Shown here: positions 8,732 through 16,973 of the stretch, piece after piece
Numbering within the stretch: the stretch's first letter is position 1
How the letters are laid out: the number at the start of each line of letters is the position of its first letter
The notes under the pieces: generated by a model
What the model was told of the DNA's origin: nothing
Seen by the model: only the letters and a program-made list of their open reading frames with translations
Databases searched by the model: none
Position numbers and translations under genes: made by a program
Source: Oribacterium sp.
Lineage (GTDB): Bacteria > Bacillota > Clostridia > Lachnospirales > Lachnospiraceae
Reading direction: 5' to 3'
NCBI GenBank assembly: GCA_024689585.1
Contig: JAILDF010000108.1
Location: 1-32,662 of the forward strand
Length of the DNA: 32,662 nucleotides

Positions 8732-9115
8732 ATGGGATTTTCAAATATTGCGTTTTCAGGCATGGTACTTCTGGCAGAAACCCAGAGTCCTGTCACCGTG
8801 TTTTTTGCCCAGCATGGCATACAGGTGGTGCTTGCGGTAATGACGATTTACTATGCTGTAAAGCTTTTGGTTTTTAAGGATGTGGATTCCGTAAGACCAA
8901 AAGAGTGGAAGAAACTTAAAGAAGAAAATGTTGAGCCCTATGCAAGGGAAGCGGGAATCCTTGCACTTGGATTCGCTGCCTGCCTTATCTTTATGGAGAT
9001 AGTCTCCATGTATGATGGCTTCATGGCTTTGCTTTTTATGATACTTGCAGTTTCACTGATGTTTTTCAGATTCAAGAAGATTGAAGAGAAGTACGGAGAA
9101 AAGAATCCAAAATAA
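8732..9115 (+). CDS. Small integral membrane protein of unknown function
   Basis: 127 residues; family not recognised. There are three likely membrane segments: about residues 27-47 (GIQVVLAVMTIYYAVKLLVF), 74-92 (ILALGFAACLIFMEIVS) and 97-113 (GFMALLFMILAVSLMFF). A charged loop lies between the first two (about 48-72), and the tail is basic (FKKIEEKYGEKNPK). A strong AAGGAG site six bases before the ATG shows that it is translated. It lies between the mglC terminator and the YesN gene, in the same direction, so it may belong to the sensing block, for example as a membrane partner of the kinase. That role is inference only. A good candidate for conservation analysis. Confidence 0.7.
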   Translation: MGFSNIAFSGMVLLAETQSPVTVFFAQHGIQVVLAVMTIYYAVKLLVFKDVDSVRPKEWKKLKEENVEPYAREAGILALGFAACLIFMEIVSMYDGFMALLFMILAVSLMFFRFKKIEEKYGEKNPK

Positions 9116-9186
9116 AGATGCTTTTACAAACAGGATTTTATGAATAAAAGAAATAACTTTAGGTGTAACTATAAGGAGCAGTGAAT

Positions 9187-10800
9187 TTGAAGAATTATTC
9201 GGTAATGCTGGTTGATGACGAAGAGGATGTTATCAATGTCATAATCCATAAGATAGACTGGGAAGCCCTGGGCTTTTCTGTTCAGGGATATGCCCATAAC
9301 GGTCTTGAAGCCCTGGAAATGGCGGAAGAGGAACAGCCGGATGTGGTCATGACGGACATTAAGATGCCCTATATGGACGGACTGGAGCTGGCAAAAAGAC
9401 TTAAGCAGCAGTATCCCACCATAAAGATCATCATCTTTTCCGGCTTTGATGAATTTGAATATGCAAAGGAAGCCATAAGGCTTGAAGCTGAAGAGTACAT
9501 ACTTAAGCCCATCGATGCAACAGAGCTCAGTGAAGTCTTTAAGCGGATAAAGTCCGCCCTTGATAAAGAGTTTGATGAAAAGCAGAACATAAACATGCTT
9601 AAAACCTACTATCAGGAAAGTCTTCCCATATTACAGGAGAATTTCTACACCTCCATTATAGAAGGACGTGTGTCAGAGGGTTACCTCAAAAGAGATATGA
9701 TGGATTATCAGGTAAGCCTGGAGGGGCCCTTTTATGATGTTGTGATACTTCATAACAGCATTTCCCTTGCACCGGAAGGCATTAACCCTGTACTCATCAC
9801 CATGTCCGTAAGGAAGCTCTGGGAAGAACAGATGGAGGAAAGGTGGAAGGCAAAGTTTTTCTCCTACCTCGGAAACATTATCATCATAGTTCAGATGGAA
9901 TCCGAAAGCGATGTCACCCAGCTTACGGACGCCTGTCAGGTTCTCTGCAGGCTCAGTAAGCGTGTGTCCAATGCCACCATAACCGCCGGAATAGGCAAGC
10001 CTGTTTCGGGTATAATGTCTCTGCCGAAGGCTTATGAAGGAGCCAGAGAGGCCATCTCCTACAGAGTCATCTACGGAAGAGGCCAGGCTATAAACATTTC
10101 CGAGATAGCTCCCGAAAGAAACAAGACTCCGGATAATCTGAAGGCTGAACCTGTGGATCAGAAGCTTTATGCAGTATTTAAGGCAATCAAGATGGATTCC
10201 GGGGATAGTCTCGATGTGGAAGTGGAAAGGTATATTTCGGAAGAAATGCCGGTAAATCCTTCCATACAGGATTACAGATTCTTTGTTATGGATATGGTGT
10301 CTGAAATATATCGCTTTATCAAGGCCAATCATATCGATACGACAGAGATCTTCGAAAAGGATGAGGACCCCTATGACAAGGTCCAGCACATGGACAAACA
10401 GGAGCTTACAAAATGGCTCAAGTCTGTTGCTCATGAAATAAGGGAGATCCTTCGCACAAGCCGTCAGGATACAACAAAGGGCTTCGTGTCAAAGGCCATT
10501 GATTATGTCAGGGAAAATTACAGCAATAAGGACCTTACTGTAGAGAGCATGTGTTCCTACCTTGGCATCAGTTCTGCGTATTTTTCCACGGTGTTTAAGA
10601 AAGAGACAGGAAAAACCTTTATCAATTATCTCACTGACATGCGTATGGAAATGGCCGTGCGTATGCTTTTGGATGAGAATGAGAAAACCTATGTTATAGC
10701 TGAGGCTGTGGGTTACAGTGATCCGAACTATTTCAGTTATGCATTCAAAAAGAAGTTTGGCGTTTCGCCATCAAGATATAAATCTCAGCAAAATGGATGA
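9187..10800 (+). CDS. YesN-type response regulator with AraC DNA-binding domain
   Basis: 537 residues from the TTG at 9187. AAGGAG at 9173-9178 is eight bases from this TTG but only two from the GTG at 9181, so TTG is preferred. An N-terminal receiver domain has the acidic pair VDDEED, phosphoacceptor Asp57 in MTDIKMP, and the conserved Lys in ILKPIDA. A long middle region (about 130-430) resembles the linker of YesN proteins. The last ~100 residues form two AraC-type helix-turn-helices (YVRENYSNKDLTVESMCSYL, then AEAVGYSDPNYFSYAFKKKFG). Its stop overlaps the start of the kinase gene, so the two are coupled. Expected role: phosphorylation-dependent activator of the adjacent sugar transporter genes. 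Confidence 0.93.
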   Translation: MKNYSVMLVDDEEDVINVIIHKIDWEALGFSVQGYAHNGLEALEMAEEEQPDVVMTDIKMPYMDGLELAKRLKQQYPTIKIIIFSGFDEFEYAKEAIRLEAEEYILKPIDATELSEVFKRIKSALDKEFDEKQNINMLKTYYQESLPILQENFYTSIIEGRVSEGYLKRDMMDYQVSLEGPFYDVVILHNSISLAPEGINPVLITMSVRKLWEEQMEERWKAKFFSYLGNIIIIVQMESESDVTQLTDACQVLCRLSKRVSNATITAGIGKPVSGIMSLPKAYEGAREAISYRVIYGRGQAINISEIAPERNKTPDNLKAEPVDQKLYAVFKAIKMDSGDSLDVEVERYISEEMPVNPSIQDYRFFVMDMVSEIYRFIKANHIDTTEIFEKDEDPYDKVQHMDKQELTKWLKSVAHEIREILRTSRQDTTKGFVSKAIDYVRENYSNKDLTVESMCSYLGISSAYFSTVFKKETGKTFINYLTDMRMEMAVRMLLDENEKTYVIAEAVGYSDPNYFSYAFKKKFGVSPSRYKSQQNG

Positions 10801-12868
10801 TCAGGAAAACAAAAAGGAATTGAATAAGGCTTCAGGGGTAGAAAAGATTGTTGAGGCAAGAGAGTCCGGAGAGGAGCTTCTGAACAAAAGGGTTTCCGAG
10901 GTTAATGAAAGAATCAGGAAATATATGCCCCACACCATACAGAGTACCATTCTTATGGCTTTTACAGTTGTATCCTTTACCCTTCTTTTGATCCTCGGGT
11001 TAATGCTGTACACCCTGTTTGCCCGCCGTATGAGAAGCGGTACCATAGAGGCCACGCAGCAGCTCATGGAGCAGTCGGTTGTAAACCTTGAGGATTACCT
11101 TGTGAGTATGCGGCGTATCTCTGATGCCATGTACTATGATGTCATAAAGAACGCGGATCTCGAGAGGGATTCTGTGGATAATGAGATGAATATCATATAC
11201 GAGGCTCACAAGGATAATCTGGTGAGTCTTTCCCTGTTTATGCAGGATGGTACACTGGTTTCCGCATCCCCCATCTCAAGCTTAAAGACCGATCTTCAGG
11301 TAACCGGGCAGAAGTGGTTTACCTCGGCCTTTGATAAAATGGAGAACCTTCATTTTTCAACTCCTCATGTGGAAAATCTGTTTCTGGATCCTGCTTACAA
11401 GTACAGCTGGGTCATATCTCTTAGTCGTGTGGTGGAGCTAACCGAAAACGGAAGTCCGTCTCTCGGAGTACTGCTGGTAGATATGAACTACTCCACAATT
11501 AAGCAGATGATGGAACGCATCAATACTGACAGCACCGGTCAGTATATCTATCTTACGGATTCAAGCGGAAATATCATATATCATCCGAAGCAGATGCAGA
11601 TAAACTATGAAATCATCAGGGAAAACAACATTAACAATGCTCATTATGCGGATGGTATACATGATGAGATCTTCGGGGGCGAAAAAAGACAGGTTATAGT
11701 TGACAGCATTTCCTATACCGGCTGGAAAATGGTAGCCGTGCTTCCGGAAAAGGCATACCAGCTTGACATAAGCAATATGCGACTTCTTGTCATACTCCTT
11801 ATCGCCTGCGGACTTCTCATCATGATCTTCATAAACAAAATGATCTCAAGCCTCATCTCAAGACCTCTTAATCTTCTGAACAGATCCATAAGAAATATGG
11901 AAAACGGAGATATTTATCCTGAAGATATTTATGTCGGGGGAACCCGGGAGGTTGAGCATCTGGGAAAGACTCTGAGACATTCCCTGGGACGTATCAATCA
12001 GCTTATGGATGATATCGTTATAGAGCAGGAGGAAAAGCGAAAGACTGAGATGGACGCCCTCCAGTCTCAGATAAATCCACACTTTCTTTACAATACCCTG
12101 GATTCCATTGTATGGATGATAGAGGGTGAGAAAAATAAAGATGCAGTGTTCATGGTGACACAGCTTGCCAGCCTCTTCAGAATAAGTCTCAGCAGGGGAA
12201 AAAATATCATTCCTGTGGAACAGGAGATGCGCCATGCAGAGAACTATATGAATATCCAGAAGGTAAGGTATAAGAATAATTTCAAGGTGACCTTCGACGT
12301 TCAGGAAGAGGTGAAGAAGTTTGCCACCATAAAGCTCATCGTTCAGCCCATCCTGGAAAATGCCATATATTACGGGGTTGGTGATATGGATCCTGATGAT
12401 GAGGGAGAGATAAGAATTATTGCAAGATTTGAGCCTTATGGTGATGATACTACCATATCGAATGAAATTAACAATACATCGAAAAAAACGGATGAAACAA
12501 ATTCGCGAAATTCCGGCAGGGTTGGTGAAGCCGGAACAGAGAATGACATTTCCCTCGGAGACATTTACATTGAGGTGAGAGATAACGGATTTGGTATGCC
12601 ACCGGAGGTCCTGGAAAATCTTCTTAATGAGGATGAAGGGGCAAAACGTGCTCCAAAGCACGGATCCGGGGTAGGCCTTGTTAATGTTCATAAGAGAATC
12701 AAGCTCAGATTCGGTGAGCAGTATGGTTTAAAGGTGGAATCGGAACCTGACGAGGGAACCTGTATTACCATACACCTTCCGGCGGTACTGTTTAATGAGG
12801 AAAATCAGAAGCTGCTGGAAAGCGGACATTATAAATCCCTGAGAAAAAAATCTTCCCATGATCTTTAA
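10793..12868 (+). CDS. YesM-type sensor histidine kinase
   Basis: 691 residues from the ATG at 10793, which overlaps the regulator stop by 8 bp; this overlap and the lack of a strong ribosome site suggest translational coupling. Order of parts: ~50-residue cytoplasmic N-terminus, membrane helix (about 53-74), an extracytoplasmic Cache-like sensor region to ~325, second helix (about 328-349), HAMP linker, the His_kinase motif QINPHFLYNTLDS with catalytic His430, and an HATPase with N-box, NGFGMP (near 597) and GSGVGLVNVHKR (near 624). Residues ~545-580 form a hydrophilic insert rich in Asn, Thr and Ser inside the ATPase domain. The final codons fall in a repeat element (see 12852-12925). Likely partners are the YesN regulator and the downstream anchored binding protein. 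Confidence 0.94.
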   Translation: MDDQENKKELNKASGVEKIVEARESGEELLNKRVSEVNERIRKYMPHTIQSTILMAFTVVSFTLLLILGLMLYTLFARRMRSGTIEATQQLMEQSVVNLEDYLVSMRRISDAMYYDVIKNADLERDSVDNEMNIIYEAHKDNLVSLSLFMQDGTLVSASPISSLKTDLQVTGQKWFTSAFDKMENLHFSTPHVENLFLDPAYKYSWVISLSRVVELTENGSPSLGVLLVDMNYSTIKQMMERINTDSTGQYIYLTDSSGNIIYHPKQMQINYEIIRENNINNAHYADGIHDEIFGGEKRQVIVDSISYTGWKMVAVLPEKAYQLDISNMRLLVILLIACGLLIMIFINKMISSLISRPLNLLNRSIRNMENGDIYPEDIYVGGTREVEHLGKTLRHSLGRINQLMDDIVIEQEEKRKTEMDALQSQINPHFLYNTLDSIVWMIEGEKNKDAVFMVTQLASLFRISLSRGKNIIPVEQEMRHAENYMNIQKVRYKNNFKVTFDVQEEVKKFATIKLIVQPILENAIYYGVGDMDPDDEGEIRIIARFEPYGDDTTISNEINNTSKKTDETNSRNSGRVGEAGTENDISLGDIYIEVRDNGFGMPPEVLENLLNEDEGAKRAPKHGSGVGLVNVHKRIKLRFGEQYGLKVESEPDEGTCITIHLPAVLFNEENQKLLESGHYKSLRKKSSHDL

Positions 12869-12925
12869 TCTTGGGAGCCATGCGGTTTTGAGTGGTTCGA
12901 AAGAATCCGTAAGGATTATATCTTT
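12852..12925 (+). repeat. Short copy of the ATCTTGGGAGCC...GAATCCGT repeat
   Basis: The stretch from about 12863 to 12925 matches 17899-17960 base for base at most positions (shared: TTAATCTTGGGAGCC, TTTGAG, GGTTC, AAAGAATCCGT, AGGATT). It folds as CCCATGAT/ATCTTGGG (one mismatch) followed by AATCC-GTAA-GGATT. The left arm of the first hairpin is the last coding segment of the kinase gene and the TAA stop is in its loop, so the repeat forms the gene's 3' end. Confidence 0.7.
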
Positions 12926-12947
12926 AAACAGGTGATGGATAGAAATA

Positions 12948-13931
12948 ATGAATGAAGATAAAGAATTTCTGCTACCTGTGGTGGTGGCAACCCTTATAGT
13001 AATCATGTTCTGCCTTGTTATGCTCACAAAGGGCATAAATTCGGAGAACTATAAGATTTCCGTGATAGTCAGCAACTCTTCCGAAGGAAGATGGGTACCC
13101 TTTAAGGCAGGCCTTGAACAGGCTGCCAAGGATAACGGTATCGAGCTTGACTACGTGTATACAGATTATATAGACAATATCCAGGAAGAAGCATCCATGA
13201 TCAATTCAAGGATCTCTCAGGGAGCTGACGGTGTTATAGTCGAATTCTGCCTGAGTGAGGGTATACGTGAAATGGTTTCTTCCATAAGTGCCAGGGTACC
13301 GGTGGAATTTGTGGTGACAACCGTTGACGCGGATGTGGATGTCAGAGGAAATCATGCAACCGTTGCCCCCGATAATTATGCCGTGGGAAGAGCCATAGGT
13401 AATGAGCTTGCCATAGATTTAAAGGGCAGGACAGAAGAGGAAAGCATTAAGATCGGAATAGTTTCCGGTAATCAGAAACAGTCCGGGATGCAGCAGAGGC
13501 TCCGGGGATTTATGGATGCAACGGAGAATCTTGATCCGGAGATAGTCTGGAATGTTTCAGAATCCCGTTACACCAGCGAGGATTTGGAAAAGGCGGATAC
13601 AAAAAATCCCGCAGAGATAATCGTATGCCTTGATAATAACAGCATGGAGAAAGCTGTAGATTACTGCACAAAGGGTGATTCGGAAAACAGAAAGCTCTAC
13701 GGCTCAGGCTGCAGCGAAAAGCTTGTGTACTATATCGATTCCGGACTGATCGACTCCATGATACTTACCAACGATTTCAGCATGGGGTATCAAAGCCTGT
13801 CAGATCTTGCGTTAAAGCTTCAGAACCGCACCTCGGTTCTTGAGGACAGAGAGATCAGTTTCGGTGTTGTGAACAAAGACAATCTGTTTGGAGAGGATAA
13901 CCAGCAGATACTGTTCCCTATAGTCAGGTAA
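12948..13931 (+). CDS. Membrane-anchored periplasmic sugar-binding protein, probable sensor subunit
   Basis: 327 residues of the RbsB/type-1 periplasmic-binding fold. One N-terminal hydrophobic segment (about 9-28, LLPVVVATLIVIMFCLVMLT) lacks a lipobox at its end, so it should remain as a signal anchor rather than be released or lipidated. The binding domain begins at YKISVIVSNSSEGRW and includes SRISQGADGVIVEF and KIGIVSGNQKQSGMQQRLRGF. It lies 79 bp after the YesM kinase and 10 bp before a second binding-protein gene. By analogy with the clostridial XylFII-LytS-YesN system, where an anchored binding protein presents sugar to the kinase, it probably acts as a sensing partner. It is diverged from MglB (no calcium loop). 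Confidence 0.82.
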   Translation: MNEDKEFLLPVVVATLIVIMFCLVMLTKGINSENYKISVIVSNSSEGRWVPFKAGLEQAAKDNGIELDYVYTDYIDNIQEEASMINSRISQGADGVIVEFCLSEGIREMVSSISARVPVEFVVTTVDADVDVRGNHATVAPDNYAVGRAIGNELAIDLKGRTEEESIKIGIVSGNQKQSGMQQRLRGFMDATENLDPEIVWNVSESRYTSEDLEKADTKNPAEIIVCLDNNSMEKAVDYCTKGDSENRKLYGSGCSEKLVYYIDSGLIDSMILTNDFSMGYQSLSDLALKLQNRTSVLEDREISFGVVNKDNLFGEDNQQILFPIVR

Positions 13932-13941
13932 AGAGGAATTT

Positions 13942-14970
13942 ATGAAGAAAAAAACATTGTTAATGCTTATGGCGGCAGGAACACTTTTGACCCTGCCGGG
14001 ATGTGGAGCCGGAGCTGTGCCTGAAAAGCCGGACAAAGAAATAAAGATCGGCATCACGGTTTATGACCGGTATGACACCTTTATCTCGGAAATACTCAAG
14101 GATCTGAATGAAGATGTCCTTTCGGCAAGGGCTGAAGCCGGGCAGGAGATAACATTGGAAATATATAACTCCTCCCAAAGCCAGTCCACGCAGGATGATC
14201 AGGTTGAGGAAATGATAAAACACGGTTGTGATGTTATATGTGTAAATCTTGTTGACCGAACGGCACCTTCCAATATCATAGATGCAGCAAGAAATGCGGA
14301 TGTCCCCATAGTATTCTTTAACCGGGAACTGGTGGATGAGGATATGCTGAGATGGAATAAGCTCTACTATGTGGGGGCGGATGCATTTGAATCCGGAATC
14401 ATGCAGGGAGAGCTGGCGGTTGATGTCATAAAGAACGAAAACGTTGACAGAAACAATGACGGCGAGATCCAGTACGTTATCCTGGAAGGCGAGGCGGGTC
14501 ATCAGGACGCCATAGTGAGATCCGAAAACTGTGTGAACCGTATCCGGGAGCTTGGGGTGAAGCTTGATAAGCTTGGATATGCCATTGCCAACTGGAACCG
14601 GGCTCAGGCTTCAAACCAGATGGAAAAGCTTATAAAAAGCCATGGAGATAAAATAGAATTCGTATTCGCCAACAATGACGATATGGCCCTCGGAGTTATA
14701 GACGCCTATAATGTTTCGGATATTCCCGAGTACAAGTGGCCCTATGTTATAGGAATAGACGGAACGGAACCCGGAAGAGCAGCCGTTAAGGAAGGCAGCA
14801 TGGCAGCAACGGTTTATAATGATGCTCGCGGCCAGGCCGACGCCATCTTTAATCTTTCGAAAAGACTTGCTTCCGGTGAGAGCCTCGAGGGCCTGGGACT
14901 CCAGGGAGACAAATATATCAGACTCCCATATCATAAAATCACAAAGGAAAATGTTGACGACTTTGATTAG
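13942..14970 (+). CDS. Second MglB-like sugar-binding lipoprotein
   Basis: 342 residues. Signal peptide ends in LPGC (Cys21), so it is a lipoprotein. MglB-family features are clear: calcium loop DRNNDGEIQYVILEGEAGHQDA, the ANWNRAQA ligand region and NNDDMALGVIDAYN. It starts 10 bp after the anchored binding protein and has GAGGAA just before its ATG, so the two are cotranscribed. Compared with the first mglB it lacks the long Ala/Thr/Glu linker and shows ordinary codon usage, suggesting lower expression. It may feed the same MglAC permease, or act as a sensing partner of the kinase rather than in bulk transport. The gene is followed by a large palindromic element. Confidence 0.88.
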   Translation: MKKKTLLMLMAAGTLLTLPGCGAGAVPEKPDKEIKIGITVYDRYDTFISEILKDLNEDVLSARAEAGQEITLEIYNSSQSQSTQDDQVEEMIKHGCDVICVNLVDRTAPSNIIDAARNADVPIVFFNRELVDEDMLRWNKLYYVGADAFESGIMQGELAVDVIKNENVDRNNDGEIQYVILEGEAGHQDAIVRSENCVNRIRELGVKLDKLGYAIANWNRAQASNQMEKLIKSHGDKIEFVFANNDDMALGVIDAYNVSDIPEYKWPYVIGIDGTEPGRAAVKEGSMAATVYNDARGQADAIFNLSKRLASGESLEGLGLQGDKYIRLPYHKITKENVDDFD

Positions 14971-14981
14971 TGATTTCATAG

Positions 14982-15073
14982 TTCAGCCGATGGATCATGT
15001 TGGATTGGATTAGTGGTTTATTATGTTACAAAATGGACCACTAACCCCGTCCCTACATGGTCCACCGGCTGAA
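14982..15073. repeat. GGTGGACC-family palindromic element, long form
   Basis: TTCAGCCGATGGATCATGT (14982-15000) pairs with ACATGGTCCACCGGCTGAA (15055-15073) with one mismatch and one wobble. Nested inside, TTAGTGGT (15010-15017) pairs perfectly with ACCACTAA (15037-15044), giving a branched structure. The right half (15034-15071) closely matches 25311-25346 after purC. It could serve as a weak terminator after the second mglB-like gene, although no T-tract follows. Confidence 0.75.
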
Positions 15074-15118
15074 ATGTTATTTAAAGGGACCGGTAGACTT
15101 TTTGTAAGAAAATCAAAC

Positions 15119-15147
15119 TTGACGAATATGGGCTTCAATGTTATCAT
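15119..15147 (+). promoter_or_regulatory. Promoter of the BCCT transporter gene
   Basis: TTGACG (15119-15124) and TATCAT (15142-15147), each five of six to the sigma-A consensus, with a 17-bp spacer. Transcription would begin near 15154, 23 bp before the chosen ATG. This places the BCCT gene in its own unit, apart from the sugar-sensing operon. Confidence 0.68.
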
Positions 15148-15176
15148 GTTCAAAACTTAAGAGAGGGCGTGTAAAA

Positions 15177-16847
15177 ATGAACAAGAAATCTTCTTTTGAC
15201 AAAAACAGAATAGACTGGTTTATAACATTGGTTCCGTTCCTTCTTATAGGAATGATGTGCGTGTTCTTCTTTGTGATGCCTCAGAAGTCTAATGTCATCA
15301 TTAACGATATAAGAGGTTTTCTTGGTGACAGCTTCGGAGTTTATTATCTTTTCATAGGACTGGCCTTTGCGGTAATATCCATCTATATCGCCTGCTCGGA
15401 TATAGGAAATATAGTTCTGGGTGAGCAGGATGAGAAGCCCAAATACAGCTTTTTCGCCTGGGGCTCAATGATGTTCACCTGCGGTCTGGCGGCGGATATA
15501 CTCTTTTACTCTCTTTGCGAGTGGATACTTTACTGGGTGGATCCCCATACCAAAGAAATGGGTGACCTTATGGACTGGTCAAGCACATTTACACTTTTCC
15601 ACTGGGGTCCTATCCCCTGGGCTTTCTATCTGGTGCTTGCCGTGGCTTTCGGCTTTATGCTTCATGTCCGTAAACGTAAGAGACAGAAATATTCAGAGGC
15701 CTGCAGACCGTTGCTTGGCGGATATACAGACAGATTACCGGGAAAGCTCATCGATCTCCTTGCGGTATTTGCCCTCCTTGCGGGAACCGCAACAACCTTT
15801 TCCGTTGCGACCCCTCTGCTCAGTCAGGTTATAAAATCACTTACAGGCCTTAACATCTCGGAAAGATCCATAACCATATTCATACTTGTTGTGACCTGTA
15901 TCATTTACACCTACTCGGTAATGAAAGGAATGCTGGGTATTTCCATACTTGCCAATGTCTGCACCTACCTTTTTTATGGCTTGCTGGTTTACGTACTCCT
16001 CTTCGGAGGCCAGTGCAAATTCATCATTGAAACCGGATTTGCAGCAATGGGAAGACTTGCCCAGAACTTTATAGGACTTTCAACCTACACTGATCCTCTC
16101 AGAACCACAGGCTTTGCCGAAAACTGGACAATCTTCTACTGGGCTTACTGGATGGTATGGTGCGTTGCGGCCCCCTTCTTTATCGGAAGCATCTCAAGAG
16201 GACGGACAGTCCGCCAAACAATTCTCGGTGGATATGTTTTCGGAATGGGCAGTACCTTCGTAAGCTTCATAATACTGGGAAACTACGGGCTGGGACTTCA
16301 GGTAACGGGAAAGCTTGATTCAGTGGCTATATATGAAGCAACCGGTGACCTTTACATCACCATCATTGAAATACTTAAGCAGCTTCCGTTGTCAGCATTG
16401 GTAATGGTGGTTCTGGTTGTGGCCATGATCGCATTTTATGCAACCTCCTTTGATTCCATAACACTTGTGGCCGCACAGTACAGCTATAAAGATCTGAAGG
16501 AAGATGAAGAACCCAAGGATGTCATCAAAGCCTTCTGGTCAGTGATGCTGATACTTCTTCCGGTTGCACTGGTATTTTCGGAAAGCTCCATGGCCAATAT
16601 CCAGTCGGTAAGTATCATTGCAGCATTCCCCATAGGACTTGTGATCGTACTCATAACCGCAGCCTTCATGAAAGATGCAAGAGTATTTCTGGCGGAATTA
16701 AGAGGAGAATGCGTGGAGTCAGTGGAAACTTCGGAGCTGACAGTGCCGGCTAAGAAAGCATTTGCATCAAAAGATGACGACGATTTATCGGATGAGAAAA
16801 TTGAAGAAATCATCGGTAACTGGGAATATATCTATGGTGATAGATAA
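15177..16847 (+). CDS. BCCT family transporter (betaine/choline/carnitine type)
   Basis: 556 residues with ~12 membrane helices, matching the BCCT secondary-transporter family for quaternary-ammonium compounds. Diagnostic segments are CEWILYWVDPH, TLFHWGPIPWAFY (counterpart of THWGxxPW), the tryptophan-rich IFYWAYWMVWCVAAPFFIG with ISRGRTVRQ after it, and ATSFDSITLVAAQYSY. A hydrophilic C-terminal tail (about 505-556) is acidic. An upstream ATG at 15138 lies inside the -10 region of the promoter, so the ATG at 15177 with GAGAGGG nine bases before it is used. The changed residue pattern around helix 8 (VWCVAAP in place of AWxPF) prevents a firm substrate call. A strong terminator follows. Confidence 0.9.
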   Translation: MNKKSSFDKNRIDWFITLVPFLLIGMMCVFFFVMPQKSNVIINDIRGFLGDSFGVYYLFIGLAFAVISIYIACSDIGNIVLGEQDEKPKYSFFAWGSMMFTCGLAADILFYSLCEWILYWVDPHTKEMGDLMDWSSTFTLFHWGPIPWAFYLVLAVAFGFMLHVRKRKRQKYSEACRPLLGGYTDRLPGKLIDLLAVFALLAGTATTFSVATPLLSQVIKSLTGLNISERSITIFILVVTCIIYTYSVMKGMLGISILANVCTYLFYGLLVYVLLFGGQCKFIIETGFAAMGRLAQNFIGLSTYTDPLRTTGFAENWTIFYWAYWMVWCVAAPFFIGSISRGRTVRQTILGGYVFGMGSTFVSFIILGNYGLGLQVTGKLDSVAIYEATGDLYITIIEILKQLPLSALVMVVLVVAMIAFYATSFDSITLVAAQYSYKDLKEDEEPKDVIKAFWSVMLILLPVALVFSESSMANIQSVSIIAAFPIGLVIVLITAAFMKDARVFLAELRGECVESVETSELTVPAKKAFASKDDDDLSDEKIEEIIGNWEYIYGDR

Positions 16848-16864
16848 ATATATGTGATAGAATG

Positions 16865-16897
16865 CTCGTGTTGCGACCACCGCAGCACGAGTTTTTT
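16865..16897 (+). terminator. Intrinsic terminator after the BCCT gene
   Basis: CTCGTGTTGCG (16865-16875) pairs with CGCAGCACGAG (16881-16891), an 11-bp stem with one G-U pair, followed directly by six Ts. Confidence 0.9.
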
Positions 16898-16906
16898 ATG
16901 TAGTTA

Positions 16907-16950
16907 TCCACCGGGGACGGTTCTCTCCGGCGAGAACCGTCCCCGGTGGA
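16907..16950. repeat. CCACCGGGGACGG palindrome, copy 1
   Basis: Arms TCCACCGGGGACGGTTCTC and GAGAACCGTCCCCGGTGGA are perfect 19-bp complements around a 6-base centre (TCCGGC). Located between the BCCT terminator and the YesL gene. Same family as 19559-19627 and 27044-27101. Confidence 0.9.
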
Positions 16951-16973
16951 TTTCTTAATAAAGGAGATAAAAT

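Noticed and set aside
9673..10434. 253-codon open frame on the minus strand
   Set aside because: It is antisense to the YesN gene, with no ribosome site and no recognisable domain; a shadow of the real coding frame.
10718..10792. Upstream extension of the sensor kinase frame starting at 10718
   Set aside because: It lies wholly inside the regulator's DNA-binding domain codons and has no ribosome site. The ATG at 10793, overlapping the regulator stop, is a normal coupled start.
11858..12691. 277-codon open frame on the minus strand
   Set aside because: It is antisense to the kinase catalytic region, whose motifs are intact on the + strand; the reverse product has no recognisable features.
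15138..15176. Earlier ATG for the BCCT transporter
   Set aside because: It falls in the spacer/-10 region of a good promoter, while the ATG at 15177 has GAGAGGG at ideal distance.
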